DNA from: Thalassomonas sp. RHCl1
Lineage (GTDB): Bacteria; Pseudomonadota; Gammaproteobacteria; Enterobacterales; Alteromonadaceae
Length of the DNA: 64,000 nucleotides
Assembly: GCF_947387555.1 (NCBI RefSeq)
Contig: NZ_CANDNZ010000022.1
Location: forward strand, 1 to 64,000
Direction of reading: 5' to 3'
In this document: positions 28,852-38,060 of the stretch, one piece after another
Numbering within the stretch: the stretch's first letter is position 1
Layout of the letters: the number at the start of each line of letters is the position of its first letter
Translations under genes and position numbers: made by a program
The notes under the pieces: generated by a model
What the model was told of the DNA's origin: nothing
The model's input: the letters and a program-made list of their open reading frames with translations, nothing else
The model's database searches: none

Positions 28852-30807
28852 CTAGCTTATTCCAGCTAATGTCGCCTTAAGCTCCGCCAGATAGGGCTCG
28901 TAATGTTTCCATTGCTCAACACCCTTTTGATTAATGGGCTGTCGTACCTGCTCAGAGCTGGCGGTTCTGACCGCTCTTTTGGTTTTATAAAACTCCAGAC
29001 ATCCTGGTTCAAGCGGCAAGCCTACATAATCAAATAGCTTGGTGATTGTTTCGGTGGGCGAGGCCACTAACGCCTCGTAATCCAGTGTTAAAATCTGCCC
29101 CGGGTAAACCTGGTGCCAGTGAGCCATCAAATCTACGTAGCCTTGATAATACCTGGCAATATCGTCAAAGGAGTAGCTAAACTCCTGCCCTTCGGCAAAC
29201 AGCTGTTTGTAGACACTAAAGCAACAGGACAATGGCTCCCGCCGGGTATCGATGATTTTGGCGTTGGGCAATATGGCTTTTATCAGGCCGATATGGCGAA
29301 AGTTGTTGGGCATTTTATCAATAAAATAAGCCGCGCCTTTTCGGTGAATCTGCGTTTCTTTGAGGTAGCGCTGGCCAAAATGGGCTAACTCATCGGCAGA
29401 AAGCTCCGCCAGTACCTTGGGATATCTGGCAGCAGTGTGTTTGAACTTGCGGCCGTTAAGCTCTTGCACATACGCCAATATATTGGGCAGCTCTAAGGTA
29501 CCGTCTATCTGTGAATGGGAAGACAGTATTTGCTCCACTAGGGTGGAGCCGGTGCGGGGCAGGCCTAATACAAAAATGGGATCTTCGGCTTGCTCTCCCA
29601 TGCCATGCAGCGAATTTACCTGCGATGCGGTGAAAAACTGCTTTTGCAGCGAGAAGTTGTTGGCCATCACCTCGCTGTCATAGTTGACTAATGCCCGCTT
29701 AATTTTATTGCCCGCTTGATAGTGTTTAAAAGAGCGCTCAAAAGCTTGCTGGTTTTCAAAGGCTTTACCTAAGGCAAAATGCAAATGCACCATATCTTCA
29801 CTGTGGTTAGCCTGCTGCGTTACCACAGATAACATTTGTTCGATTAACGCTTGCGGGAACGAAAAGGTTTTCAGATTGGCCAGGCTCCAGTAGGGGTCGC
29901 CGAACGATTTATTGAGCCTGATGGATGATAAATAGCAGTTTATCGCTTCCTGCTGTTGGCCGACGGTTTTATAAGCATGGCCTAATAACAGCGGCAATAA
30001 GGCATTGTTTTGGTCTTTGCTGATCAGTGCCTGGTAACGGGTAATGGCTTCATCATATTTGCCAATTGCCGCCTCCTGGTTTGCCAGGGTTAGCTGGCTG
30101 GCGCTATCTTCAGGCAAACGTTCGCTTAGCATCAGGGCCTGCACATAAGCGGATTCGAATTTTTGCCTGTGGTGGAGAATATTGACGTAATCAAATTGCA
30201 GCCAGTGATTTTCCGGCTCTAATTGCAAGGCGGTTTCCAGTAAAAATTCCGCATCGTCCAATACATGGTGTTTTTCGGCAATTTTTGCTAGCAGGCGCAT
30301 ACCTTCAACATGCTTGGGATGCTGCAGCATAAAGTGGCGGCAGAGTTTTTCGGCTTTTTCCAGCCTGTCTTCATAAATAAAGCTGAGCACACTTGCCAGT
30401 GCTTTTGGCAGGTGTTTTAAATAATTCAGGTTATGCGTGGCTGTACTTTGTTCGTCGCTATTGTCTGTCAGTTCGCTTACCGCCTGCCAGCTGGCGTGCA
30501 GCGAAGGGTTGCGTTTTACTGCCAGCAGGTAATTTTTCAGAGCCTGTTGATTTTCCCCGGTTGCCCGGTAGATATGCCCCAGTTCCTGATAGGCCCGGCC
30601 ATAACCCGGCAGCAGTTGCACCAGCTGGCTAAGAAAGTGGCTTGCATCATTGTATTGTTCCAGGTAGCGACAGCAGACGGCGGCCAGATACAGTACTTCG
30701 GTATCGCTTGGTTTATTTTCAAGTGCTTGTTTACATAAGGCTAAAGCAACGGTAAAACGCCCTTGCTGGATCTGCTTTTGTATCGACGCGGTTTCAGGAA
30801 TATGCAT
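28852..30807 (-). CDS. TPR-repeat sulfotransferase
   Basis: The 651-residue protein has two parts. The first 370 residues are tetratricopeptide repeats (for example ALALCKQALENKPSDTEVLY and AYQELGHIYRATGENQQALK). The C-terminal 280 residues form a PAPS-dependent sulfotransferase: 5'-phosphosulfate loop PIFVLGLPRTGSTLVEQILS, and the 3'-phosphate site region ILPNAKIIDTRREPLSCCFS. No signal peptide is seen. The acceptor is unknown. It lies 75 bases downstream of a TonB-dependent receptor on the same strand, a pairing often seen in marine and aquatic proteobacteria, but a terminator sits between them. Confidence 0.9.
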   Translation of the reverse strand: MHIPETASIQKQIQQGRFTVALALCKQALENKPSDTEVLYLAAVCCRYLEQYNDASHFLSQLVQLLPGYGRAYQELGHIYRATGENQQALKNYLLAVKRNPSLHASWQAVSELTDNSDEQSTATHNLNYLKHLPKALASVLSFIYEDRLEKAEKLCRHFMLQHPKHVEGMRLLAKIAEKHHVLDDAEFLLETALQLEPENHWLQFDYVNILHHRQKFESAYVQALMLSERLPEDSASQLTLANQEAAIGKYDEAITRYQALISKDQNNALLPLLLGHAYKTVGQQQEAINCYLSSIRLNKSFGDPYWSLANLKTFSFPQALIEQMLSVVTQQANHSEDMVHLHFALGKAFENQQAFERSFKHYQAGNKIKRALVNYDSEVMANNFSLQKQFFTASQVNSLHGMGEQAEDPIFVLGLPRTGSTLVEQILSSHSQIDGTLELPNILAYVQELNGRKFKHTAARYPKVLAELSADELAHFGQRYLKETQIHRKGAAYFIDKMPNNFRHIGLIKAILPNAKIIDTRREPLSCCFSVYKQLFAEGQEFSYSFDDIARYYQGYVDLMAHWHQVYPGQILTLDYEALVASPTETITKLFDYVGLPLEPGCLEFYKTKRAVRTASSEQVRQPINQKGVEQWKHYEPYLAELKATLAGIS

Positions 30808-30817
30808 AGTTAATTAA

Positions 30818-30840
30818 AAAGTCCCGCCTAGCGGGACTTT
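30818..30840 (-). terminator. Terminator of the TonB-dependent receptor gene
   Basis: AAAGTCCCGC (30818-30827) and GCGGGACTTT (30831-30840) form a perfect 10-bp stem with a 3-base loop. The minus strand continues into a T run. It lies 42 bases past the receptor stop and before the TPR-sulfotransferase start. Confidence 0.9.
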
Positions 30841-30882
30841 ATTGGTTTTTTATTAGTACCTATCACTATCCATTACTATCTA

Positions 30883-33282
30883 TCAGTAATAGGTATAAGT
30901 AAAGCTTAAGCCCATGGTTCGTGGCCGGTTGGTGGAGACTCTGGGGATATCGTCTTGATTATTGATAAAGAGTTCGGCCCGTTTGTCGGTTAAGTTATCA
31001 ATATAAACTTTCGCCGACCAGCTTTCTTTTTCTATGCCTATCGAAGCGTTTAACAGGGTGTAGCTGTCCTGCTTTTGTCTTTCGCTGTCAACAATAGAGC
31101 TGTAAGAGCTGCCGGCATATTGGCCGGCAACCTGCCAGTTGACCATGTACTCGCCTACTTCCCAGTCATACCTGGCGCGCAGGTTGCCCTGAAATTCAGG
31201 GGTCAGCGGCAGGGAGCTGCCTATGGGCGCCATTTCTATTACCTGGGCATTTAAGGCGGTTAATTCGGTATCGTTATAAGAGAAGGCAGCCAATAAGGTT
31301 AAATTGTCAGTGGCCTGCCAGGCGATGTCGCCTTCAAAACCCTTAATTTCTGAATCGGCGGCATTTTCAATAAAGGTGAGTATCGAGACGTTAACCGGGT
31401 CAAAGCGCGATACCTGCATATCGTCCCATTCGATATAGTAGAGGTTGGCGTTAAAGCGCAGGGTATTATCCAGTAACATCGCCTTCCAGCCGAATTCATA
31501 GTTGGTGACATCGTCGGTATCATAGGTCACTTCTACGTCCGGAAATGCCGGATTTGCCGATGCTATGCCGCCGCCGCGGTTAAAGCCGCCGGGCCTGAAG
31601 CCTTCGGAGTATGTGGCATAAAGCAGGATATCTTCTGTTGCCTGGTAGCTGATATTGAATTTGGTGATGGTATCGTCGCTTTTGAGCGGCTTGTCGGAGT
31701 GGCCGCCCGAGCTGTCATAATCCCGGCCGCTGTCGCCATCGACCCCTTTTTCGGCAAAGTTGGACGAGCCGGTAAAGTCGGATTCGATCTCATACCAGCG
31801 CAGGCCGGCGGTTACGGTCAAATCATCGGTTAAGTCGTATGACAACTCACCAAAGACGGCAATCTGTTCTTCGGTGCGGGTAATGTCGTTAAAGAAAGCG
31901 ACCCCGGGAGCCCTGGCATTAGGGTTGATATTGTTGGCACCGGAAATAGGGGCATTCGGTACGAAACCCAGCTGTGGGGTAGCCTGGTAAACAAAATCGT
32001 CTTGTGTTTCTATTTCAAAGTCATCGTAGTAGACACCGCCAATAAAGCGCAGCGGCTGCTCGGCATCTGTGGCGATGCGAAACTCATGGGTGATCCGGGT
32101 TTGGTCTTGCTGACCTTTAAAACCTTTGGTGGGATCTAAACATTCGCGGTAGCTCACTTCTTCAGAGGCATAACTACAGGTATACCAGGGGATGAAGGCA
32201 CCGCTGTTGTTGTAGCCGGTGTAATCTATGGCCTGCTCGACTTCCCGGTCGAGAAAGGCTCCGGTGTACACCAGTTCGAGATCATTAATGGTGCCGCTCA
32301 CCGTCCAGGAAGTTTGCGAAAATTCATCCCTTAATTTATCGGGGAAGTAACGCTGTACTTCAAGATCGCCCACTTCCGGGTCGTAATCAAACACTCCGTC
32401 GGCGCCTAATTCCTGCTGGGCATGTTGTACTAACAGCTCCCAGTCGCTATTGATGTCGTATTTAAGGCCAAGGCGGGCGCCTTTATAAAAACTGTCGTTA
32501 AAGTCTTTTTCAACCAAAGAGGTGTTGGCGGCGCTTTGATAGACGGTATCTTCCGGTAGCCCTTTAACGCTGTCGGCGACCTCGGTATTGATGCTGGGAT
32601 CTAAAGTGAATTCACCGGCGACATTATCGATATAACCGCCTTTATTGACACTGTATAGCGCGGCCCTGAAGGCGAGATCGTCGGTGACGGGTAAATTAAT
32701 GAAACCTTCAACATTGGTACTCATTTCACCCTTATGGGTGTTGGCTATGCCGGAGGTAAAGCCGGCTTCAAAGGTATCGGTATCGGGCTTTTTGGTGATA
32801 TAGCGTACGGTACCCGCCTGTGAGCTGGCGCCGAATAAAGTGCCTTGCGGCCCTGCCAATACCTCGATCCTTTCCAGATCTGTGGCATAAACATCTAAAT
32901 TACGTCCCGGTGCGGTCACCGGTTGTTCGTCGACATATAAAGCAACATTCGGGCTGGTGCCCTGTGCCCCGGATAACATTACGCTGATCGGCTGAATGGC
33001 CATGCCACGGATAAAAACGTCCGCCTGGCCCGGGCCTCTGCCGCCGACGGTGACATTGGGCATATAGCGGACAAAGTCGTCAAAGTTGCCGATATTGTTG
33101 TCTGCTAAGTCGGCATCGCTCATCGCCTGAACGGAGACAGGGGTAGACTGGATGCTTTGTACCCGTTTGGTAGCGGTGACTTCAATGACTTCGATTTCTT
33201 TGGTATCTGCCATTGTCGAGAAAGGGGTGGATAGACCTAAGGCGGAGAGTACAGCACATGTTATTGCTTTACGTTGAAACAT
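30883..33282 (-). CDS. TonB-dependent outer-membrane receptor
   Basis: The 799-residue protein has a signal peptide (cleavage after TMA, about residue 25), a TonB-box-like EIEVIEVTATKR, and the plug domain (SVQAMSDADLADNNIGNFDD, LERIEVLAGPQGTLFGASSQ). A 22-strand barrel ends in aromatic YTYY. Plug features resemble the FyuA/IutA-like siderophore or vitamin receptors abundant in Alteromonadales. The substrate cannot be told. Its leader carries a 70-base nested inverted repeat (33316-33385), which may regulate it. The downstream TPR-sulfotransferase on the same strand may be functionally linked. Confidence 0.94.
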   Translation of the reverse strand: MFQRKAITCAVLSALGLSTPFSTMADTKEIEVIEVTATKRVQSIQSTPVSVQAMSDADLADNNIGNFDDFVRYMPNVTVGGRGPGQADVFIRGMAIQPISVMLSGAQGTSPNVALYVDEQPVTAPGRNLDVYATDLERIEVLAGPQGTLFGASSQAGTVRYITKKPDTDTFEAGFTSGIANTHKGEMSTNVEGFINLPVTDDLAFRAALYSVNKGGYIDNVAGEFTLDPSINTEVADSVKGLPEDTVYQSAANTSLVEKDFNDSFYKGARLGLKYDINSDWELLVQHAQQELGADGVFDYDPEVGDLEVQRYFPDKLRDEFSQTSWTVSGTINDLELVYTGAFLDREVEQAIDYTGYNNSGAFIPWYTCSYASEEVSYRECLDPTKGFKGQQDQTRITHEFRIATDAEQPLRFIGGVYYDDFEIETQDDFVYQATPQLGFVPNAPISGANNINPNARAPGVAFFNDITRTEEQIAVFGELSYDLTDDLTVTAGLRWYEIESDFTGSSNFAEKGVDGDSGRDYDSSGGHSDKPLKSDDTITKFNISYQATEDILLYATYSEGFRPGGFNRGGGIASANPAFPDVEVTYDTDDVTNYEFGWKAMLLDNTLRFNANLYYIEWDDMQVSRFDPVNVSILTFIENAADSEIKGFEGDIAWQATDNLTLLAAFSYNDTELTALNAQVIEMAPIGSSLPLTPEFQGNLRARYDWEVGEYMVNWQVAGQYAGSSYSSIVDSERQKQDSYTLLNASIGIEKESWSAKVYIDNLTDKRAELFINNQDDIPRVSTNRPRTMGLSFTYTYY

Positions 33283-33315
33283 AGTTTTCCCATGGAATGA
33301 TGTTTATTAAATTTT

Positions 33316-33385
33316 TTATAACAACTCTAAGTAATATAGTTGGCTCCTATCGGAGGATATTCATCAATATTACTTAGTGTTATAA
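33316..33385. repeat. Long nested inverted repeat in the TonB-receptor leader
   Basis: TTATAACA-ACT-CTAAGTAATAT (33316-33337) and its complement ATATTACTTAGTGTTATAA (33367-33385) pair over 19 bp with one 3-base bulge. Within the loop, CTCC/GGAG (33344-33355) forms a small second hairpin. The structure ends 34 bases before the receptor start codon. It could be a double operator or an RNA attenuator; no T run follows on the minus strand. Confidence 0.75.
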
Positions 33386-33503
33386 CAAATAAGGGTAGCA
33401 TCATTGTCTATGTAAATCATATTTAAAAGGTTTTAACTTTTTGTGATGTTTTAAGCCATGCTGTACAATGATTTGAATTCTAATTATATGTAGTAGAAGT
33501 TTT

Positions 33504-35447
33504 ATGAAGCTAGATGTTTCGAAGATAAACCCCCCGGTGTTTCTTACATCGTCCTTGCTGATCATCGGCCTATTGCTGTTTACCATTTTCACGCCGGATA
33601 TCGCCAGCGGGTTGTTTTCCAATATCCAGGCGGGGATCATTGCTAACGGCAGCTGGTTTTATGTGCTGACGGTTGCCGTTATCCTCGGGTTTGTCATTTA
33701 TTTGAGCATGTCCAGGTTTGGCTCGATAAAGCTGGGGCCGGATCACATCAGTCCCGACTATAAACTCTCTACCTGGCTTTCTATGCTGTTTGCCGCCGGT
33801 ATGGGCATAGGTTTGATGTTCTTTGGTGTTGCCGAGCCGATCATGCATTATCTTTCGCCGCCAACGGCAGAGCAGGGCTCGCTGGCGTCGGTGAAAGAGG
33901 CGATGAAAATTACCTTTTTCCACTGGGGACTGCATGCCTGGGCCATCTATGCCATCGTTGCTTTGATACTGGCTTATTTCTGTTACCGGCATAAATTACC
34001 GCTGACCTTGCGCTCCGCCCTGCATCCTATTATCGGCGATCGCATTTATGGCTGGCCGGGTCATTTAGTCGATACTTTTGCCGTGGTCAGTACGGTCTTT
34101 GGTGTCGCCACCTCTCTCGGCTTAGGGGCCTCCCAGGTCAATGCCGGTCTGAATTATCTTTTTTCAACCGAAGTCAGCCAAAGCAACCAGGTGCTGATCA
34201 TGGTGGTGATCACCGCATTTGCTTCCATTTCCGTGGCCACCGGGCTGGATAAAGGTATCAAGATCCTGTCAGAAATTAATATGGGCCTGGCGGTAGTGCT
34301 GTTATTGCTGATCTTCGTGTTAGGCCCGACTGTGTTTCTATTACAGGCTTATGTGCAAAATATCGGGGCATATCTGTCCGATATTGTTTCCAATACCTTT
34401 AACTTATTTGCCTATGAAAAGAAAAGCTGGATTGGCGGCTGGACCATCTTCTATTGGGGCTGGTGGCTGGCCTGGGCGCCGTTTGTCGGCCTGTTTATTG
34501 CCCGGATTTCCAAAGGCAGAACCATCCGGGAATTTGTGATCGGTGTTATGCTGGTGCCTACCGCGTTTACCTTGTTGTGGATGACGATTTTCGGCAATTC
34601 GGCCATTTCCCTGGTGGTGGATCAGGGGGTTACTGAGCTGACAACCATGATAGGGCAAAACTCAGCCGTAGGCTTGTTTGTGTTTTTGGAGAATTTCCCC
34701 TGGGCGACTGCCCTGACCGGACTTTCCATCCTGATGATAGTGATTTTCTTTGTGACTTCCTGTGATTCCGGGGCCATGGTGATAGATATGCTGTGTTCAA
34801 ACGGACGTAACGACACTCCTTTATGGCAAAGGCTTTTTTGGGCGCTCGGTGTTGGTGTTGTTGCTGCGGTTTTGAGCCTGGCGGGTGGGTTGGATGCCTT
34901 GCAAACCATGACCATAGCCAGTGCCTTGCCCTTTTCTGTGGTGCTGCTAATGGCCTGCTTTGGCTTAATAAAAGCCCTGAGAATAGAATCGGCAAAACGC
35001 GAAAGTCTGCAAATTAATGTCGTGCCGACGAACTGCTATGCTAAGGCCGATAACTGGCGTGAAAAGCTGGACAATATAGTGTCAACGCCGGATAAGAAAA
35101 ATGCGGATGCCTTTATTAATAAAACCGTTAAAAAAGCTTTTGAAAAACTCAAAGAACAGTTTGAAACCAATAATATCAGTGCGGAGATTTCTGTGAAGGA
35201 AGCGGGGCTGGCCTTTAAGGTTTTTCACGGCGATGAGCATGACTTTATTTACGGTGTCCATAAAAAGAAACTGGCCCAGCCTGATTTTACCCTGGAAGAC
35301 AGCGAAAGCTACTACCGGGCAGAAGTTCACCTGCTTGAAGGGGGACAGGATTACGATATTATGGGCTGGTCAGAAGTTGCGGTTATCAATGATGTGATCG
35401 AGCAGTATCAAAAGCATATGCACTTTTTGCATTTGCTAAGAGAATAG
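33504..35447 (+). CDS. BCCT-family betaine/choline/carnitine transporter
   Basis: The 647-residue inner-membrane transporter has twelve helices and the BCCT aromatic signature IFYWGWWLAWAPFVGLFIAR, followed by ISKGRTIREF. The segment FGVATSLGLGASQVNAGLNY lies on TM3-4; its GLGASQVNAG form is usual in BetT-like proton-coupled members rather than GMGIGLMFFG alone. A soluble C-terminal tail of about 150 residues (residues 500-647) may sense osmolarity, as in BetT and BetP. Substrate is choline or glycine betaine by family. It is convergent with the MarR gene (10 bases apart). Confidence 0.93.
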   Translation: MKLDVSKINPPVFLTSSLLIIGLLLFTIFTPDIASGLFSNIQAGIIANGSWFYVLTVAVILGFVIYLSMSRFGSIKLGPDHISPDYKLSTWLSMLFAAGMGIGLMFFGVAEPIMHYLSPPTAEQGSLASVKEAMKITFFHWGLHAWAIYAIVALILAYFCYRHKLPLTLRSALHPIIGDRIYGWPGHLVDTFAVVSTVFGVATSLGLGASQVNAGLNYLFSTEVSQSNQVLIMVVITAFASISVATGLDKGIKILSEINMGLAVVLLLLIFVLGPTVFLLQAYVQNIGAYLSDIVSNTFNLFAYEKKSWIGGWTIFYWGWWLAWAPFVGLFIARISKGRTIREFVIGVMLVPTAFTLLWMTIFGNSAISLVVDQGVTELTTMIGQNSAVGLFVFLENFPWATALTGLSILMIVIFFVTSCDSGAMVIDMLCSNGRNDTPLWQRLFWALGVGVVAAVLSLAGGLDALQTMTIASALPFSVVLLMACFGLIKALRIESAKRESLQINVVPTNCYAKADNWREKLDNIVSTPDKKNADAFINKTVKKAFEKLKEQFETNNISAEISVKEAGLAFKVFHGDEHDFIYGVHKKKLAQPDFTLEDSESYYRAEVHLLEGGQDYDIMGWSEVAVINDVIEQYQKHMHFLHLLRE

Positions 35448-35457
35448 CGAAACTTCG

Positions 35458-35952
35458 CTATTCTTCATTCTGTGTTGCCGTACTCATGTGCATAGGATCA
35501 ATTTCCAGCACAGGGGCGGCATCAAGTTCATTGGCATCCATCATAGTGGCAATGCGCTGCATGGATGACAAGAGCAAGGATTGCTCCCAGTCTTCAAGAC
35601 TACAAAAGTTTTGGATAAAGTGCTCTTGCAATGGCTGAGGGGCGTCGATTAAGGAATTACGTCCTTTTTCTGCCAAAAATAAACTGACCCTGCGTTTATC
35701 TTCGGTGCTGCGCACCCGGTTAATAAGTCCTTTATGTTCTAATCTGTCCAAAATATTGGTAACGGTTGCCGCACTCAAGTTAATGCTTTTGGCAATCTGG
35801 CTGGCGGTGACACCTTTTACTCTTGCTATTTCCTGCATAATCAAGAGTTGCGGGCCGGTGAGGCCGGAGGATTTATTAAGTTGCTTGGAATGCAAATCAA
35901 TTGCGCGAATGACTTTGCGAATTGATACCAAGAGTTCTTCGTATTTTTCCAT
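35458..35952 (-). CDS. MarR-family transcriptional regulator
   Basis: This 164-residue winged-helix protein shows the MarR layout: N-terminal dimerisation helices, a recognition region (TASQIAKSINLSAATVTNIL) and a wing with RLEHKGLINRVRSTEDKRRVSLFL. The DxRxxxxxLT-like wing motif is intact. The C-terminal helices and an acidic tail complete the dimer interface. It faces the BCCT gene tail to tail, and its target is unknown. Similar MarR proteins next to BetT/BetI-like genes often control osmolyte genes, but this is inference. Confidence 0.9.
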   Translation of the reverse strand: MEKYEELLVSIRKVIRAIDLHSKQLNKSSGLTGPQLLIMQEIARVKGVTASQIAKSINLSAATVTNILDRLEHKGLINRVRSTEDKRRVSLFLAEKGRNSLIDAPQPLQEHFIQNFCSLEDWEQSLLLSSMQRIATMMDANELDAAPVLEIDPMHMSTATQNEE

Positions 35953-36231
35953 TCGATAATGATCTGAATTTAAATATTCGCAAAGGATAGCATTTAACAG
36001 TTTAAATTGTAATTACTCTCTTGGTACTAGCGGGTAGCTGTTTTGCGGGGCTGCTAAAAAAGAACTGAGATTAAAAACAGTCCTGTCAGTCCTGTTTGCC
36101 ATTATTTTCTTAAAAGCTGATATTTTTTAGCAACACTTTTTTTATCTGTGTTTCTTAAGGTTGCAATAAGGCTTGTGTGTTTGAATATGCAGGCTGTATT
36201 TGCAAGTTTATTTTATGATAAAGGAATAAAA

Positions 36232-36495
36232 ATGAAGATGATTAAAAAGTGTTTGTTAGGCGGTGTTCTGGCCATGGCTGCAGTGAGTGCGCAGGCGAAT
36301 GATCTTGTTTTGCCGGAATTAGATGAGAAAGATTTACTTCTTTTTCAACAGTATCTGACCTGTACAAGTAAGGCTTATGACCAATATCCGCCGATTGTTT
36401 TGATACCCGGCACTCCGGCAATGGAAAATCCTGGGTTGGCACCTGCGCTGGCTGAATGCCAAAGGGTTTATGACGCTGTAAAATCCGCCGGTTAA
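36232..36495 (+). CDS. Small exported protein of unknown function
   Basis: The 87-residue product starts MKMIKKCLLGGVLAMAAVSA and has a signal peptide cleaved near AQA-ND, leaving about 65 residues with two cysteines (LTCTSK, AECQRV) that could pair in the periplasm. The ATG at 36232 has an AAGGAA site; a longer frame from 36148 lacks one. No family is recognised. It stands alone between MarR and RidA genes. Confidence 0.65.
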   Translation: MKMIKKCLLGGVLAMAAVSAQANDLVLPELDEKDLLLFQQYLTCTSKAYDQYPPIVLIPGTPAMENPGLAPALAECQRVYDAVKSAG

Positions 36496-36667
36496 ATTAA
36501 GGAGGATTTGCCAGGGGCGCCACCTGAGGGGGCGTCCCGATATCTGTTAAAGTTTACTTTCCCAGGTTTTTTCACTGTCTTTTTCTAAAAGAAAATGGCA
36601 AAAATCAACAAAGCCGCTTACGCTATTTTTTATGCCTGAAATATAAGTCAGACAAGGAACTTCCGAG

Positions 36668-37018
36668 ATGACTATTGAACGAATCGACACTAAACAGCGT
36701 ATGAGTCGGGTAGTGAAACATAATGGTGTGATTTATCTGTGTGGCCAAGTTTGTACCGATTCTACTCAGGGAATAACCGAGCAGACGCAAACCATGTTAA
36801 TGAAAGTCGACGCCTTGCTTGAAGAGGCGGGCAGCGACCGCGAGCATATTTTATCTGCCACTATTTATGTTAAAGACATGAGTTATTTTGGCGAAATGAA
36901 TGCGGTTTGGGATAGTTGGGTACCGCAGGGACATGCACCTGCCCGGGCCTGTGTTACCGCTAATATGGCGCGAGAAGAGCTTTTGGTGGAAATTTCCGTG
37001 GTTGCCGCAGAAAAATAA
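36668..37018 (+). CDS. RidA-family (YjgF/UK114) protein
   Basis: This 116-residue cytoplasmic trimer-forming protein belongs to the enamine/imine deaminase family that clears reactive 2-aminoacrylate. The conserved Arg lies in PARACV and the Glu in LLVEISVVA, so deaminase chemistry is possible. The N-terminus ([16 protein letters not shown]) and [11 protein letters not shown] match the fold. It is a RidA paralogue of the YjgH/Rid4-7 type rather than archetypal RidA, judging from CGQVCTD replacing the SGQ motif. The ATG has a GGAA site, and a terminator follows 21 bases after the stop. Confidence 0.88.
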   Translation: MTIERIDTKQRMSRVVKHNGVIYLCGQVCTDSTQGITEQTQTMLMKVDALLEEAGSDREHILSATIYVKDMSYFGEMNAVWDSWVPQGHAPARACVTANMAREELLVEISVVAAEK

Positions 37019-37039
37019 ACTTATCCCTGCATAATAGAT

Positions 37040-37059
37040 CCGGCGTGAGAGCCGGTTTT
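37040..37059 (+). terminator. Terminator of the RidA-family gene
   Basis: The stem CCGGC (37040-37044) / GCCGG (37051-37055) with loop GTGAGA is followed by TTTTC. It is short but G+C-rich and in the right place. Confidence 0.75.
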
Positions 37060-37123
37060 CTTCCATATATGATATTTGTGTCATTATTTTTTACCTGCCG
37101 TGTTCAGGCTTTCAGTATGTTTA

Positions 37124-37438
37124 CTATTGGCCAAGTCCCTGAAATGATATTTGCGAATAGGCAACTATTACTCCAACCAGTAGGGTCATGCCGTAAAAGT
37201 AGCCTTTGACTATCCTGCGGGTCAGCGGGGAAGTATGTTTTAGTCCCATAAATACATCTATCACCCAATGTGCTTTGACTATCACAATCAGGCAAACGAA
37301 AACCGTGGCGGCAACACTGCTGTTACCGGTCTCGGCTATGGCGGCGCTGAGCAGGGTCAGGGCGATAAGGCGCAGCCAGATATTGAAGGTTTGCTCCGAA
37401 AAATGTTTATGGGCGCTTCGGTACAGGTTCGTTAGCAT
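37124..37438 (-). CDS. norF: NorF-like small membrane protein (cytochrome c oxidase subunit IV type)
   Basis: This 104-residue protein has three hydrophobic helices. The KAHWVIDVFMGLKH segment is typical of the prokaryotic COX4/NorF family. It lies 4 bases after the COX3-like norE and ends the norCBDQEF run. NorE and NorF are not catalytic. In other denitrifiers they help assemble or sustain full nitric oxide reductase activity. The family is short and poorly conserved, so the symbol rests partly on gene order. Confidence 0.8.
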   Translation of the reverse strand: MLTNLYRSAHKHFSEQTFNIWLRLIALTLLSAAIAETGNSSVAATVFVCLIVIVKAHWVIDVFMGLKHTSPLTRRIVKGYFYGMTLLVGVIVAYSQISFQGLGQ

Positions 37439-37442
37439 TTGT

Positions 37443-38060
37443 TCACCTTAAAACATAAATCAATGGGAAAATCAGGATCCACACCAGATCTATCATATGC
37501 CAGTAACTGGCGGCACTTTCCAGGCCTTCATGGGATGACTGGTTGTAATAACCGATTGCTGTTAATACCGCGGTAAAAATGATGGTGCAGGTGCCGACCA
37601 TTACATGCAGCAAGTGGTTGAAGGTAATGTAGTAATAGCTGGCAAAATAATAGTTGGTGCGCGGGCTGATCCCTGCCTGCTCGTTGAGTTGGTATTCCCA
37701 GCTTTTGATCAGACAGTAGCCGATACCGGCGGCTATGGTAAACATCAGCCACATCAGGGTACGGTTTTTGTCGCCGCGTTTGATGGCTTTTACCGCCCGG
37801 GCAACGAAGAAGCTGCTGCTTAGCAGTACCAGGGTATTGAGTAAGCCGGTGATGGTACTTATTTGCGCCGGGCCCTGGTAAAACTCCACTGAAAAATACA
37901 GTTTGGCGATTAGGAAACCAATAAAGAAAAAACCGAACTCGGCTAATTCTGCGTAAATAAATACCCAGACAGCGACAGATCCGGGCGTTTTTGCTGCTTT
38001 AGTCTTCGGCTCTGTTATTGAGGGAGTTAACTCATCCAGGGCCGGGTTAGAAGTATGCAT
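37443..38060 (-). CDS. norE: NorE-like protein (cytochrome c oxidase subunit III family)
   Basis: The 205-residue inner-membrane protein has five helices and the COX3/NorE signatures VWVFIYAELAEFGFFF and FNHLLHVMVGT, ending YWHMIDLVWILIFPLIYVLR. It lacks the two extra N-terminal helices of true oxidase subunit III, as NorE does. Its start overlaps the norQ stop by 14 bases, which indicates translational coupling. Its role in NO reduction is accessory by family knowledge. Confidence 0.88.
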   Translation of the reverse strand: MHTSNPALDELTPSITEPKTKAAKTPGSVAVWVFIYAELAEFGFFFIGFLIAKLYFSVEFYQGPAQISTITGLLNTLVLLSSSFFVARAVKAIKRGDKNRTLMWLMFTIAAGIGYCLIKSWEYQLNEQAGISPRTNYYFASYYYITFNHLLHVMVGTCTIIFTAVLTAIGYYNQSSHEGLESAASYWHMIDLVWILIFPLIYVLR

